A stretch of 64,000 bases of DNA, taken from Mycobacterium shigaense. Its GTDB lineage: Bacteria > Actinomycetota > Actinomycetes > Mycobacteriales > Mycobacteriaceae. Under the pieces are notes generated by a model, which had not been told where the DNA came from, searched no databases, and saw only the letters and a program-made list of their open reading frames with translations. The stretch's first letter is position 1; each line of letters starts with the position of its first letter. The translations under genes and the position numbers were made by a program. The stretch is from the NCBI RefSeq assembly GCF_002356315.1, contig NZ_AP018164.1, positions 4,712,001 through 4,776,000 on the forward strand, written 5' to 3'. Shown here in pieces: positions 53,046 to 62,042 of the stretch.

Positions 53046-54077
53046 CTAGACAAGGGTGGCGAGCTCGCGGACCTGCTCGGTGTTGCGGCCAGACACCACC
53101 ATCATGGTGACGCCGGCGGCCTCCCATGCCTTGATCTGCTTACGGACGTAGTCGAGATCGCCGACGATCGCGGCGTCGTCGATGACCTCATCGGGGATGA
53201 TCTCGGCCGCCTTGTCCTTCTGGTTGCTGCGGAACAACTTGGTGACGTCGTCGACCACTTCGGAGTAACCCATCCGGCGGTAGACGTCGGCGTGGAAGTT
53301 GGTGTCCTCGGCGCCCATCCCGCCCATGTACAGCGCGATGTAGGGCTTCATGGCAGCGAACGCGGCGGGACGGTCCTCGGTGATGACGATGTTGGCCGTC
53401 GCGCAGATCTCGAAATCATCGCGGCTGCGCCGCGCGCCGGGGCGGGCGAAACCCTCGTCGAGCCACTCGTTGTAGGTGTCGGCCATCCGCGGCGTGTAGA
53501 AAATGGGCAGCCAGCCGTCGCAGAGCTCGGCGGCCAGCGCGACGTTCTTGGGGCCCTCGGCGCCCAGCATGATCGGGATGTCGGCGCGCAGCGGATGCGT
53601 GATCGGCTTGAGCGGCTTGCCCAATCCCGTCGTACCCTCGCCCGTCAGCGGCAGCGGGTAGTGCGGGCCGTCGCTGGTCACCGGCTTCTCACGCGCCCAC
53701 ACCTGCCGCAGGACGTCGATGTATTCGCGGGTCCGGGCCAGCGGCTTGGGGAACCTCTGGCCGTACCAGCCCTCCACCACCTGGGGCCCGGACACCCCGA
53801 GGCCGAGGATGTGCCGGCCGCCCGACAGGTGATCCAGCGTCAGCGCGGCCATCGCGCACGCGGTCGGAGTGCGCGCGGACAGCTGCACGACCGACGTGCC
53901 CAGCCGCACCCGCTGCGTCGACGAACCCAGCCAGGCCAGCGGTGTGTAGGCATCCGATCCCCACGCCTCGGCGGTGAATACGGCGTCGAATCCGGTTGCC
54001 TCGGCCGCGGCGACAAGCTCCGCGTGGTTCTCCGGCGGCTGAGCGCCCCAGTATCCGAGTTGCAAACCCAGCTTCAT
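53046..54077 (-). CDS. F420-dependent luciferase-like oxidoreductase, Rv3520c-like
   Basis: A 343-residue LLM-class (TIM-barrel) flavin/F420 oxidoreductase. It starts MKLGLQLGYWG and has FDAVFTAEAWGSDAYTPLAWL, then GGRHILGLGVSGPQVVEGWYG and FARPGARRSRDDFEI. The ATG at 54077 fits the length of the orthologue; an ATG at 54113 adds 12 residues. It is divergent from the DUF35 gene across a KstR site. Its steroid substrate, if any, is not known. Confidence 0.88.
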   Translation of the reverse strand: MKLGLQLGYWGAQPPENHAELVAAAEATGFDAVFTAEAWGSDAYTPLAWLGSSTQRVRLGTSVVQLSARTPTACAMAALTLDHLSGGRHILGLGVSGPQVVEGWYGQRFPKPLARTREYIDVLRQVWAREKPVTSDGPHYPLPLTGEGTTGLGKPLKPITHPLRADIPIMLGAEGPKNVALAAELCDGWLPIFYTPRMADTYNEWLDEGFARPGARRSRDDFEICATANIVITEDRPAAFAAMKPYIALYMGGMGAEDTNFHADVYRRMGYSEVVDDVTKLFRSNQKDKAAEIIPDEVIDDAAIVGDLDYVRKQIKAWEAAGVTMMVVSGRNTEQVRELATLV

Positions 54078-54135
54078 TTCTCCGCCTTTCCCGGCCAGAA
54101 CGGACCCGACCACAACCCGATATTGAAACGGTTCT

Positions 54136-54149
54136 TAGAACCTGTTCTA
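54136..54149. promoter_or_regulatory. Predicted KstR operator between the Rv3520c- and Rv3521-like genes
   Basis: TAGAACCTGTTCTA fits the KstR consensus at all fixed positions. It ends 9 nt before the GTG of the DUF35 gene and is 58 nt from the start of the F420-type oxidoreductase gene. Confidence 0.78.
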
Positions 54150-54158
54150 CTCGATGTC

Positions 54159-55148
54159 GTGACAGCCACTTCGAGCGGCCCGACCACTATCGATCACTCT
54201 GAGCCGCCTCTCTCAGCGCCGTTAACCCTGGCGTTCGACTACACCCGTTCAGTCGGTCCCACGCTGGGCAAGTTCTTCACCGCCCTGCGTGAGCGCCGCG
54301 TCCTGGGGGTGCGCGGATCGGATGGCCGGGTGCATGTGCCACCCGCGGAATACGACCCGGTTACCTACGAACCGCTGGGCGAGATGGTACCGGTGTCGGC
54401 GGTCGGCACCGTCGTTTCCTGGACCTGGCAGCCCGAGCCGTTGGGCGGCGAGCCGCTCGACCGGCCGTTCGCGTGGGCGCTGATCAAGCTCGACGACGCC
54501 GACACTCCGCTGATCCACGTCGTCGACGCCGGCGAACCCGACAAGATCAAGACCGGCGCGCGGGTGCATGTGCACTGGGCCGACGAGACGATCGGAGCCA
54601 TCACCGACATCGCGTATTTCGCACTCGGCGAGGACGCCGAGCCCGAGGGTCCGCCAAGCGACCAGGACCCCGTCACGATGATCGTCACCCCGGTCTCGCT
54701 GACGATCCAGCACACCGCCTCGCATGAAGAGAGCGCCTATTTGCGGGCCATCGCCGAAGGCAAGCTGCTGGGCGCCAAGACGGGCAAGACCGGCAAGGTC
54801 TACTTCCCGCCGCATGGCGCCGACCCGGCCACCGGCCAGCCGACGACCGAATTCGTCGAATTGCCCGACAAGGGCACGGTGACGACGTTCGCGATCATCA
54901 ACATCCCATTCCAGGGGCAGCGCATCAAGCCGCCCTATGTGGCGGCCTACGTGCTGCTCGACGGCGCCGACATCCCGTTCCTGCATCTTGTCGCCGACAT
55001 CGACGCGCACGAGGTGCGGATGGGCATGCGCGTGGAAGCCGTGTGGAAACCCCGCGAGGAGTGGGGTTTTGGCATCGACAACATCGAGTACTTCCGGCCG
55101 ACCGGTGAGCCGGACGCCGAGTACGACACCTACCGCCACCACCTGTAA
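54159..55148 (+). CDS. Tandem DUF35 OB-fold protein, Rv3521-like
   Basis: A 329-residue protein with two related halves, one at about 30-160 and one at about 190-320. Each starts with a rubredoxin-like/OB-fold pattern (LGVRGSDGRVHVPPAEYDP and LGAKTGKTGKVYFPPHGADP) followed by a beta-barrel with a DDADTPLIHVVDA or DGADIPFLHLVAD strand. DUF35 proteins partner acyl-CoA thiolase-like enzymes, as in ChsH2-Ltp2. It precedes ltp4 by 14 bp and ltp3 further on, so it probably forms a complex with them. GTG 54159 lies 9 nt after a KstR site. Confidence 0.88.
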   Translation: MTATSSGPTTIDHSEPPLSAPLTLAFDYTRSVGPTLGKFFTALRERRVLGVRGSDGRVHVPPAEYDPVTYEPLGEMVPVSAVGTVVSWTWQPEPLGGEPLDRPFAWALIKLDDADTPLIHVVDAGEPDKIKTGARVHVHWADETIGAITDIAYFALGEDAEPEGPPSDQDPVTMIVTPVSLTIQHTASHEESAYLRAIAEGKLLGAKTGKTGKVYFPPHGADPATGQPTTEFVELPDKGTVTTFAIINIPFQGQRIKPPYVAAYVLLDGADIPFLHLVADIDAHEVRMGMRVEAVWKPREEWGFGIDNIEYFRPTGEPDAEYDTYRHHL

Positions 55149-55162
55149 AGGCCTATCTGCAC

Positions 55163-56227
55163 ATGAGCGAACGCAATGTTGCGGTCGTCGGCTTTGCCCA
55201 CGCCCCGCATGTCCGCCACACCGACGGCACCACCAACGGCGTCGAGATGTTGATCCCGTGCTTTGGCCAGCTGTACGAGGAGCTGGGCATCTCCAGGACC
55301 GACATCGGCTTCTGGTGTTCAGGATCCTCCGATTACCTTGCCGGACGTGCATTTTCGTTTATTTCGGCAATCGACTCGATCGGGGCCGTTCCGCCGATCA
55401 ACGAGTCGCACGTCGAAATGGACGCCGCCTGGGCGCTTTACGAGGCCTACATCAAGATCCTGACCGGTGAGGTCGACACCGCGCTGGTCTACGGCTTCGG
55501 CAAGTCGTCGGCCGGCATCCTGCGGCAGGTGCTGTCGCGCCAGACCGACCCGTACACCGTCGCGCCGCTGTGGCCGGACTCGGTGTCGCTGGCCGGCCTG
55601 CAAGCCCGCATCGGGCTGGACAGCGGCAAGTGGTCGGTCCAGCAGATGGCCCAGGTCGCCCTCGACTCGTTCGCCCAGTCCGGGCGCAACGACTCGGTGA
55701 AGCCGGCCAAGAGCATCGACGAACTGCTGGAACGGCCGTTCTTCGCCGATCCGCTGCGCCGCCACGACATCGCACCGATCACCGACGGGGCGGCCGCGAT
55801 CGTGCTCGCTGCCGACGACCGGGCTCGCGAGTTGCGCGAAAACCCAGCCTGGATAACCGGAATCGAGCACCGCATCGAAACCCCCGTGCTCGGCGCGCGT
55901 GACCTCACCGTGTCGTCGTCGACCGCGGCTTCGGCCAAGGCGGCCACCGGCGGCAGCACCGGAGGCATCGAGGTGGCCGAGATTCACGCGCCCTTCAGCC
56001 ACCAGCACCTGATCCTCGCGGAGGCGATCGGGCTTCCGGGGTCGACGAAGGTGAATCCGTCCGGCGGTGCGCTGGCGGCCAACCCAATGTTCGTCGCCGG
56101 TTTGGAGCGGATCGGGCTGGCGTCACAACACATCTGGAACGGGTCAGCGCAGCGGGTACTCGCGCATGCCACCAGCGGGCCTGCGCTGCAACAGAACCTG
56201 GTCGCGGTCCTGGAAGGGAAGAACTGA
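55163..56227 (+). CDS. ltp4: Thiolase-fold lipid-transfer protein Ltp4
   Basis: A 354-residue thiolase-superfamily protein matching Rv3522 in length. At the place of the thiolase nucleophile, the SHVEMDAAWAL segment has no cysteine. EVAEIHAPFSHQHLI and VNPSGGALAANPMFVAG resemble the C-terminal motifs of the SCP-x type. The lack of the Cys suggests retro-aldol/aldolase or other chemistry, as for Ltp2. It lies between the DUF35 gene and ltp3, ending with a one-base overlap (TGATG). Confidence 0.9.
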   Translation: MSERNVAVVGFAHAPHVRHTDGTTNGVEMLIPCFGQLYEELGISRTDIGFWCSGSSDYLAGRAFSFISAIDSIGAVPPINESHVEMDAAWALYEAYIKILTGEVDTALVYGFGKSSAGILRQVLSRQTDPYTVAPLWPDSVSLAGLQARIGLDSGKWSVQQMAQVALDSFAQSGRNDSVKPAKSIDELLERPFFADPLRRHDIAPITDGAAAIVLAADDRARELRENPAWITGIEHRIETPVLGARDLTVSSSTAASAKAATGGSTGGIEVAEIHAPFSHQHLILAEAIGLPGSTKVNPSGGALAANPMFVAGLERIGLASQHIWNGSAQRVLAHATSGPALQQNLVAVLEGKN

Positions 56228-57420
56228 TGGCCGGCGCGGGAGCACACCTTGCCGCGGTACTGGGTACCGGGCAGACCAAGTACGTAGCCAAGCGCAAGGA
56301 CGTTTCGATGAACGGCCTGGTGCGCGAGGCGATCGACCGCGCACTGGAGGATTCCGGTAGCACGTTCGACGACATCGATGCGGTCGTAGTCGGCAAGGCA
56401 CCGGACTTCTTCGAGGGCGTCATGATGCCTGAGCTGTTCATGGCCGACGCCATGGGCGCCACCGGTAAGCCGCTGATCCGGGTGCACACCGCGGGTTCGG
56501 TCGGCGGTTCCACCGCGGTGGTGGCGGCCAGCCTGGTCCAGTCCGGCAAGTACCGCCGCGTGCTGGCGATGGCGTGGGAGAAGCAGTCGGAATCAAATGC
56601 CATGTGGGCGTTGTCGATTCCGATCCCGTTCATCAAGCCCGTCGGCGCGGGCGCCGGCGGCTATTTCGCCCCGCACGTGCGGTCCTACATCCGTCGCTCG
56701 GGCGCACCATTGAACATCGGCGCCATCGTCGCGGTCAAGGACCGGCTCAACGGGGCCCGCAATCCGCTGGCTCACCTGCACCAGCCGGACATCACCGTGG
56801 AAAAGGTGATGGAGTCACCCATGCTGTGGGACCCGATCCGCTACGACGAAACATGCCCGTCGTCCGACGGCGCGGCCGCAGTCGTGATCGGCAACGAGGA
56901 GATCGCCGATGCTCTAGTGGCGCAAGGACATCCGGTGGCGTGGATACACGCGACGGCGCTGCGCACCGAGCCGTTGCAATTCTCGGGTCGCGACCAGGTC
57001 AGCCCACAGGCCGGGCGCGACGCGGCCGCGGCGCTGTGGAAGGCCGCCGGCATCACGAGCCCGATCGACGAGATCGACGCGGCCGAGATCTACGTGCCAT
57101 TCTCCTGGTTCGAACCAATGTGGTTGGAAAACCTAGGGTTTGCTCCCGAAGGCGAGGGCTGGAAGCTCACCGAAGCCGGCGAAACCAAGATCGGCGGACG
57201 GCTCCCGGTGAACCCCTCCGGTGGCGTGCTGTCGTCGAACCCGATCGGCGCTTCGGGCCTGATCCGCTTCGCGGAGTCGGCCATCCAGGTGATGGGCAAG
57301 GGTGGCGACCACCAGGTGCCTAACGCGCGAAAAGCCTTGGGGCACGCCTACGGCGGCGGCTCGCAGTACTACTCCATGTGGGTGGTCGGCGCCGACAAAC
57401 CGGAAAAGGTGAACGCGTGA
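56227..57420 (+). CDS. ltp3: Thiolase-fold lipid-transfer protein Ltp3
   Basis: A 397-residue thiolase-superfamily protein, partner of Ltp4 in the same operon. The HTAGSVGGSTAVVAAS segment stands where the nucleophilic Cys would be, again without Cys. The C-terminal EIYVPFSWFEPM and VNPSGGVLSSNPIGASGLIRFAE segments are typical of the SCP-x thiolase group. With the DUF35 protein it may shorten a sterol side chain. Its stop overlaps the start of the NTF2-like gene by 3 nt (GTGA). Confidence 0.9.
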   Translation: MAGAGAHLAAVLGTGQTKYVAKRKDVSMNGLVREAIDRALEDSGSTFDDIDAVVVGKAPDFFEGVMMPELFMADAMGATGKPLIRVHTAGSVGGSTAVVAASLVQSGKYRRVLAMAWEKQSESNAMWALSIPIPFIKPVGAGAGGYFAPHVRSYIRRSGAPLNIGAIVAVKDRLNGARNPLAHLHQPDITVEKVMESPMLWDPIRYDETCPSSDGAAAVVIGNEEIADALVAQGHPVAWIHATALRTEPLQFSGRDQVSPQAGRDAAAALWKAAGITSPIDEIDAAEIYVPFSWFEPMWLENLGFAPEGEGWKLTEAGETKIGGRLPVNPSGGVLSSNPIGASGLIRFAESAIQVMGKGGDHQVPNARKALGHAYGGGSQYYSMWVVGADKPEKVNA

Positions 57421-57824
57421 CCACCCGTCTCGCGCACGAGGCCGGCCAGCGCTCCCGGGCGGCGGTCATCGCAAGGGACAAGGAGGCGTGGCTGGCGGTG
57501 TTCGCCGACGACGCTATCGTCGAGAACCCCATCGGGCCGTCGCCCTTCGACCCGGAGGGCAGAGGGCACCGCGGCCGCGACGCGATCTCGGCGTTCTGGG
57601 ACAAGGCCATCGCCCCCACCACGAAGATCGAATTCTTCTTCCGCGACACCTACGAATGCGGCAACGAGGAAGCCAACGTCGGGCACATCCTCATCACGAC
57701 GGGCGAGTATCAGACCACAGCCGAAGGCGTGTTCATCTACAAGGCCGATGACGAGGGCCAGATGCTCGCCCTGCGCGCGTATTGGGAAGTCGACCGCGCC
57801 TTGGCGAACACGGTGAAGGTCTAA
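57417..57824 (+). CDS. NTF2-like/SnoaL-type protein of the ltp operon
   Basis: A 135-residue protein of the NTF2/ketosteroid-isomerase fold: helix TTRLAHEAGQRSRAAV, AWLAVFADDAIVENPIGPSPFDP, GRDAISAFWDKAI, then beta-strands. It starts at a GTG overlapping the ltp3 stop, so it is co-translated. A fold of this kind can bind steroids or act as hydratase/isomerase, but a catalytic residue is not assigned here. Its 3' end overlaps the Rv3525c-like gene by 4 nt. Confidence 0.8.
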   Translation: MTTRLAHEAGQRSRAAVIARDKEAWLAVFADDAIVENPIGPSPFDPEGRGHRGRDAISAFWDKAIAPTTKIEFFFRDTYECGNEEANVGHILITTGEYQTTAEGVFIYKADDEGQMLALRAYWEVDRALANTVKV

Positions 57825-58345
57825 AGCGGCTCCAGACCGACCAGGTGCCGCTGCGCCAGGTCGCGGTAGGCCTGCGGGTTCACGTTGACCCACATCTCGG
57901 CGCCCGTGCCGGCGATCGGGCCCTTGATCTGCGCCGGCGCCCCGACCACCAGGACTCCGGCCGGGATCTGGGTGCCGGCCGTCACCAGCGAGTGCGCGGC
58001 GACGAGGCTGCGCGCGCCGATCACCGCGCCATCGAGCACGGTGGCGTGGTTGGCGACCAACGCCTCGGGCCCGACGTGCACTCCGTGGATGACGCACATG
58101 TGGGCCACCGTGGCGCCCGGACCGATGTCGACGGGGATACCGGGCGGGGCATGCAGCACCGACCCGTCCTGGACGTTGGCGCCTTCGCGCACGACGATCG
58201 GCCCATAGTCGCCGCGCAGCACGGCGTTGAACCACACCGACGCGCCCGCCTCCACGGTGACGTCGCCGATCAGCGTCGCGGTCGGGGCCACGAACGCGGT
58301 CGGATCGATCCGCGGCGCGCGGCCCTCGAAAGCAAACAGTGGCAT
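57821..58345 (-). CDS. Gamma-carbonic-anhydrase-like hexapeptide protein, Rv3525c-like
   Basis: A 174-residue left-handed beta-helix protein made of hexapeptide repeats (for example TATLIGDVTVEAGASVWFNAV). It has His residues in HAPPG, HMCVIHGVHVGPEALVANHATV, the pattern of gamma-class carbonic anhydrase metal sites. Its real activity is not proven for the orthologue. It is divergent from kshA, across the KstR site. Confidence 0.88.
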   Translation of the reverse strand: MPLFAFEGRAPRIDPTAFVAPTATLIGDVTVEAGASVWFNAVLRGDYGPIVVREGANVQDGSVLHAPPGIPVDIGPGATVAHMCVIHGVHVGPEALVANHATVLDGAVIGARSLVAAHSLVTAGTQIPAGVLVVGAPAQIKGPIAGTGAEMWVNVNPQAYRDLAQRHLVGLEPL

Positions 58346-58426
58346 CGTCTAGATATACCGCAGCGTGAAGCACCCCCAGGACAACGCAGCTAGACCTGCT
58401 GTCGTTGCGCGGCCCCGCCCCAAAAC

Positions 58427-58440
58427 TGTAACGTGTTCTA
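58427..58440. promoter_or_regulatory. Predicted KstR operator before kshA
   Basis: TGTAACGTGTTCTA fits the KstR consensus at all fixed positions. It lies 29 nt upstream of the kshA start and 81 nt from the start of the Rv3525c-like gene. Confidence 0.75.
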
Positions 58441-58469
58441 GTTAGAGGCTAGTTATTGGAGGTAATAGG

Positions 58470-59657
58470 TTGAGTACCGACACCAAAGCGGTCGGCATCC
58501 GGGAGATCGATCCCGGCGCCTTGCCGACCAGGTACGCCCGGGGCTGGCACTGCCTGGGCGTCGCGAAGGGCTTCCAGGACGGCAAGCCGCATTCGATCGA
58601 GGCGTTCGGGACCAAGTTGGTGGTTTTCGCCGACTCACAAGGCGACGTCAAGGTGCTCGACGGTTACTGCCGCCACATGGGCGGTGACCTGTCCATGGGC
58701 ACCGTCAAGGGCGACGAGGTCGCCTGCCCGTTCCACGACTGGCGCTGGGGCGGCGACGGTCGCTGCAAGCTGGTGCCCTACGCCAAGCGCACACCCAAGA
58801 CAGCCCGCACCCGGTCGTGGACCACCGACATCCGCGGCGGTCTGCTGTTCGTCTGGCACGACCACGAGAACAACCCGCCGGATCCTGCCGTGCGCATTCC
58901 CGATATCCCGCAGGCGCACAGTGACGAATGGACCGAGTGGCGGTGGAACAGCATCCTCATCGAGGGGTCGAACTGCCGCGACATCATCGACAACGTCACC
59001 GACATGGCGCACTTCTTCTACATCCACTTCGGGTTGCCGACGTACTTCAAGAACGTCTTCGAGGGCCACGTTGCCTCGCAGTACCTGCACAACGTCGGCC
59101 GGCCCGATGTGAACGACCTGGGCACCTCCTACGGCGAGGCGCACCTGGATTCCGAAGCGTCCTACTTCGGTCCGTCGTTCATGATCAACTGGCTGCACAA
59201 CAGCTACGGCGGTTACAAGGCCGAATCGATTCTGATCAACTGCCACTACCCGGTGACCCAGAACTCGTTTGTGCTGCAATGGGGCGTGATCGTCGAAAAG
59301 CCCAAGGGCATGGACGAGAAGATGACCGACAAACTGTCCAGGGTTTTCACCGAGGGCGTCAGCAAGGGCTTTCTGCAGGACGTCGAGATCTGGAGGCACA
59401 AGACCCGCATCGACAACCCGTTGCTGGTCGAGGAGGACGGCGCCGTGTACCAACTGCGCCGCTGGTATCAGCAGTTCTACGTCGACGTCGCCGACGTCGA
59501 GCCGGAGATGGTGGAGCGCTTCGAGATCGAGGTGGACACCACCCGCGCCAATGAGTACTGGAACGCCGAGGTCGAAGAGAATCTGAAGGCCAAGGATTCC
59601 GAATCCGAAGATGCCGAACCGGTTTCCGGCGACGTCCCGGCTGAACAACACTCGTAG
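58470..59657 (+). CDS. kshA: 3-ketosteroid 9-alpha-hydroxylase oxygenase KshA
   Basis: A 395-residue Rieske non-heme iron oxygenase. The [2Fe-2S] ligands are Cys67/His69 (YCRHM) and Cys86/His89 (CPFHDW). The mononuclear iron ligands His181 and His186 lie in DMAHFFYIHFG, with Asp or Asn nearby. It hydroxylates C9 of 4-androstene-3,17-dione-type substrates and starts ring opening, using the reductase KshB encoded elsewhere. It begins at TTG with GGAGGTAATAGG in front. Confidence 0.95.
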   Translation: MSTDTKAVGIREIDPGALPTRYARGWHCLGVAKGFQDGKPHSIEAFGTKLVVFADSQGDVKVLDGYCRHMGGDLSMGTVKGDEVACPFHDWRWGGDGRCKLVPYAKRTPKTARTRSWTTDIRGGLLFVWHDHENNPPDPAVRIPDIPQAHSDEWTEWRWNSILIEGSNCRDIIDNVTDMAHFFYIHFGLPTYFKNVFEGHVASQYLHNVGRPDVNDLGTSYGEAHLDSEASYFGPSFMINWLHNSYGGYKAESILINCHYPVTQNSFVLQWGVIVEKPKGMDEKMTDKLSRVFTEGVSKGFLQDVEIWRHKTRIDNPLLVEEDGAVYQLRRWYQQFYVDVADVEPEMVERFEIEVDTTRANEYWNAEVEENLKAKDSESEDAEPVSGDVPAEQHS

Positions 59658-59659
59658 TC

Positions 59660-60106
59660 ATGCCCGACGATCGGCCGGACGTTCCCGACGTCGATCGGCT
59701 CGCCCGCTCGATGCTGGCGCTGCATGGTGATCATCACGATCACGATGAGCCGCCCGCACCCAACGGCGGCTCCGGAATGTGGTCGAAGTCAAGGGATTTC
59801 AGCAACGATCCGCAGCGCGCCGCGGCGGTGGCCGAAGCCAGCCGCGCCGACCGCGAACGCTACCTGACGTCGGGGCTACTCCCGGTGGATTGCCGGTTCT
59901 GCCACGCCACGGTGACCGTGCGGAGGCTCGGCCCGGGACACACTGCGGTGCAATGGAATACCGACGCCTGGCAGCGCTGCGCGCACTTCACCGAGGTCCG
60001 TGAGGCGGGCGGGGACACCGCGCGCGTCAAGTCCTGCCCGCGCCTGTCCGACAGCATCGAACATGCGGTCGCGGAGGGCTATCTGGAGCGTCCGGAAGAC
60101 GGCTGA
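59660..60106 (+). CDS. Conserved protein Rv3527-like
   Basis: A 148-residue protein starting 2 bp after kshA, so in the same operon. The N-terminus is acidic with a His-rich GDHHDHDEPP patch. The middle has CRFCHATVTV and QRCAHF, and the end has CPRLSDSIEHAV, so four Cys and several His could bind a metal. The function is unknown; a role supporting KshA is suggested only by position. Confidence 0.8.
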   Translation: MPDDRPDVPDVDRLARSMLALHGDHHDHDEPPAPNGGSGMWSKSRDFSNDPQRAAAVAEASRADRERYLTSGLLPVDCRFCHATVTVRRLGPGHTAVQWNTDAWQRCAHFTEVREAGGDTARVKSCPRLSDSIEHAVAEGYLERPEDG

Positions 60107-60114
60107 CCCGCCGC

Positions 60115-61260
60115 TCACAGCCCGGCGAATCGCTCCTTGACCTCTTCCGCGGTGAGTCCGTAGTCGGCCAGCGAATACTTGTGCTTCGGGGCCCGGGCGC
60201 CAGTCTGACTCTCGGCGTGGCTGTCCTCCATGGCCTTTCGCGCCTCATCGGTCAACGTCATGCCGAAATGCCGGTACACGTTGGCGACCGTTCCCAGCGG
60301 ATCGTCGATCAGGTCGCGATAATCGACGTCATAGAACTGATCCGGATCGTACTTGGCGCGTGCGGTGTTGAACTGCTGCAGGCCGCGCGACCAGGTTTCC
60401 ATTGCGTCGGCACCGATCTCGGCGCCCGAGAAGATAGTCGACCACCCCTCGGCGGTGTGCTGCGCCAGCGAACACATCGACGCCATGATCGTCTCGACCG
60501 GCCGATGGGTCTGGATCACCAACGCGTCGGGGTAGGTTGCCATCAAGGCGTCCAGGGCGAACAGGTGGCTGGGATTCTTGAGCACCCAACGCTTTTCGGC
60601 ATCGTTGAGCCCGATCAGCTGCAGGTTGCGCCGGTGCCGCTGATAGGACGGCGTCCAGTCCTGCTGAGAGAGCCACTTCGAGTACGTCGGCAGATGCGAC
60701 AGCGTCTCATACGACACCGAATGCAGCGACTGCCGCAGCAGCTGCCAGCACTCCTCCAGCTCGTAGGCGGCCATGAAATGCAGCCCGGTGTACTCCGGGT
60801 TCTCCGCGTGCGCCTTGTCGAACTGCGCGTTCAGCTGGCTGTACCACGGATTCGAGTCCCAGGTGTCGCGCGGCGGCCGCGGCTGCGGGAACTCGGCCAG
60901 CCACAGGTGCAGGCCCTGATGGACCGGGTCCGCGCCCAGCAGGCGGTGCAGGATCGTGGTGCCGGTGCGCGGCAGCCCGGTGACGAAAATCGGCCGCTCG
61001 ATCGCGACGTCGGCGTGCTGCGGGTATTGCTTCCAGGCAGACTCGGAGAACAGCCTGGCGACCAGCGCGCCGCGCAAAAAGAACCGATTCATCTTGCTGC
61101 CCAACGGAGTCAGGCCCGCGTCGCGCCGGTAGGACTCCAGCAGCACCCCCAGCGCCTCGCGGTAGTTGTCGTCGTCGACGCCGAAGTCGTCGAGCCCGAC
61201 CAGCTTGGTGGCCGATGCGTGCAAGTCCTCGACGGTTCCGACGTCTGTGCGCTGCGCCAT
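60115..61260 (-). CDS. Sulfotransferase-family protein, Rv3529c-like
   Basis: A 381-residue protein with a PAPS-binding P-loop (PIFVTGLPRTGTTILHRLL, about 90-108), a 3'-phosphate region (LVIQTHRPVETIMASMCSL) and VDYRDLIDDPLGTVANVY. Such proteins in mycobacteria are annotated as sulfotransferases, but the substrate is not known. It ends the Rv3531c-Rv3530c-Rv3529c operon and starts with a one-base overlap with the SDR stop (TAATG). Confidence 0.86.
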   Translation of the reverse strand: MAQRTDVGTVEDLHASATKLVGLDDFGVDDDNYREALGVLLESYRRDAGLTPLGSKMNRFFLRGALVARLFSESAWKQYPQHADVAIERPIFVTGLPRTGTTILHRLLGADPVHQGLHLWLAEFPQPRPPRDTWDSNPWYSQLNAQFDKAHAENPEYTGLHFMAAYELEECWQLLRQSLHSVSYETLSHLPTYSKWLSQQDWTPSYQRHRRNLQLIGLNDAEKRWVLKNPSHLFALDALMATYPDALVIQTHRPVETIMASMCSLAQHTAEGWSTIFSGAEIGADAMETWSRGLQQFNTARAKYDPDQFYDVDYRDLIDDPLGTVANVYRHFGMTLTDEARKAMEDSHAESQTGARAPKHKYSLADYGLTAEEVKERFAGL

Positions 61261-62042
61261 TAGGTGTGGTACTCCCCGCAGTTGACGTCCAGGGTCTGCC
61301 CGGTGATACCACTGGACAGGTCGCTGGCCATGAAGAGAATCGCCGAGGCCACCTCGTCCTCGGTGGGCAACCGCTTCAGGTCGGAGCCGGCCGCGGTGGC
61401 CGCGTAGATCTGCTCGGCTGTGGTGCCGTACTTACCGGCCTGATGGTTGAAGTAGCCCTGCAGCGTCTCGCCCCAGATATACCCCGGAGCAACGGAATTG
61501 ACCCGGATACCTTGCTCTCCCAGTTCGGTGGCCAGCGAATGCGACATGGACAGCAGCGCAGATTTGGCCATCTTGTAGGCGCCGTACTTCGCCTGCGAGT
61601 GCCTCAGCACCATGGAGTTGACGTTGACAATGGAGCCCTTTACGGCGGCCAGCGCCGGCGTGAAGCCCTGGATTAGCCGCAGCGCGCCGAGCGCACTGAG
61701 TTCGATCGCATCGCGGATATGCTGAAAGCTGGTTCCCGAGAAAGGTTTCAACGACGGCACCCGGAAGGCGTTGTTGATCAGCACGTCGACCTTGCCGTAG
61801 GCCTCCAGCGTCGCATCGACGAGGTTGCTCACCTGGTCGTCTTCGGTGATGTCGGTGCGCACCGTCGTCGCGCGGCCGCCGAGGTCGGCAATCTGCTTAG
61901 CGACGTCGTCGAGACGCTCCGGGGTGCGGGCGGCCAGCACCAGGTCGGCACCCTCTCGCGTGCATCGGTGGGCCAGCGTCGTGCCGAGACCGGGGCCGAC
62001 GCCGCTGATCACCACTACCTTGCCGTCGAGCAACTTCGTCAT
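61260..62042 (-). CDS. Short-chain dehydrogenase, Rv3530c-like
   Basis: A 260-residue SDR. The cofactor motif is GVGPGLG (about 14-20), INNAF stands in place of NNAG (near 90), the catalytic YGAYK pair is at about 154-158, and ITGQTLDVNCG is near the end. It is the middle gene of a three-gene KstR operon, overlapping the upstream DUF1214 gene by 4 nt. A role on steroid alcohols or ketones is inferred from the operon. Confidence 0.87.
   Translation of the reverse strand: MTKLLDGKVVVISGVGPGLGTTLAHRCTREGADLVLAARTPERLDDVAKQIADLGGRATTVRTDITEDDQVSNLVDATLEAYGKVDVLINNAFRVPSLKPFSGTSFQHIRDAIELSALGALRLIQGFTPALAAVKGSIVNVNSMVLRHSQAKYGAYKMAKSALLSMSHSLATELGEQGIRVNSVAPGYIWGETLQGYFNHQAGKYGTTAEQIYAATAAGSDLKRLPTEDEVASAILFMASDLSSGITGQTLDVNCGEYHT

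Noticed and set aside
53292..54113. Long plus-strand ORF opposite the F420-type oxidoreductase gene
   Set aside because: It is the 5' extension of the DUF35 frame on the opposite strand of an intact, recognisable gene; the operator and GTG start at 54159 fit the real gene better.
60181..61263. 360-codon plus-strand ORF opposite the sulfotransferase gene
   Set aside because: Shadow of the Rv3529c-like gene, which has a clear PAPS-binding loop.
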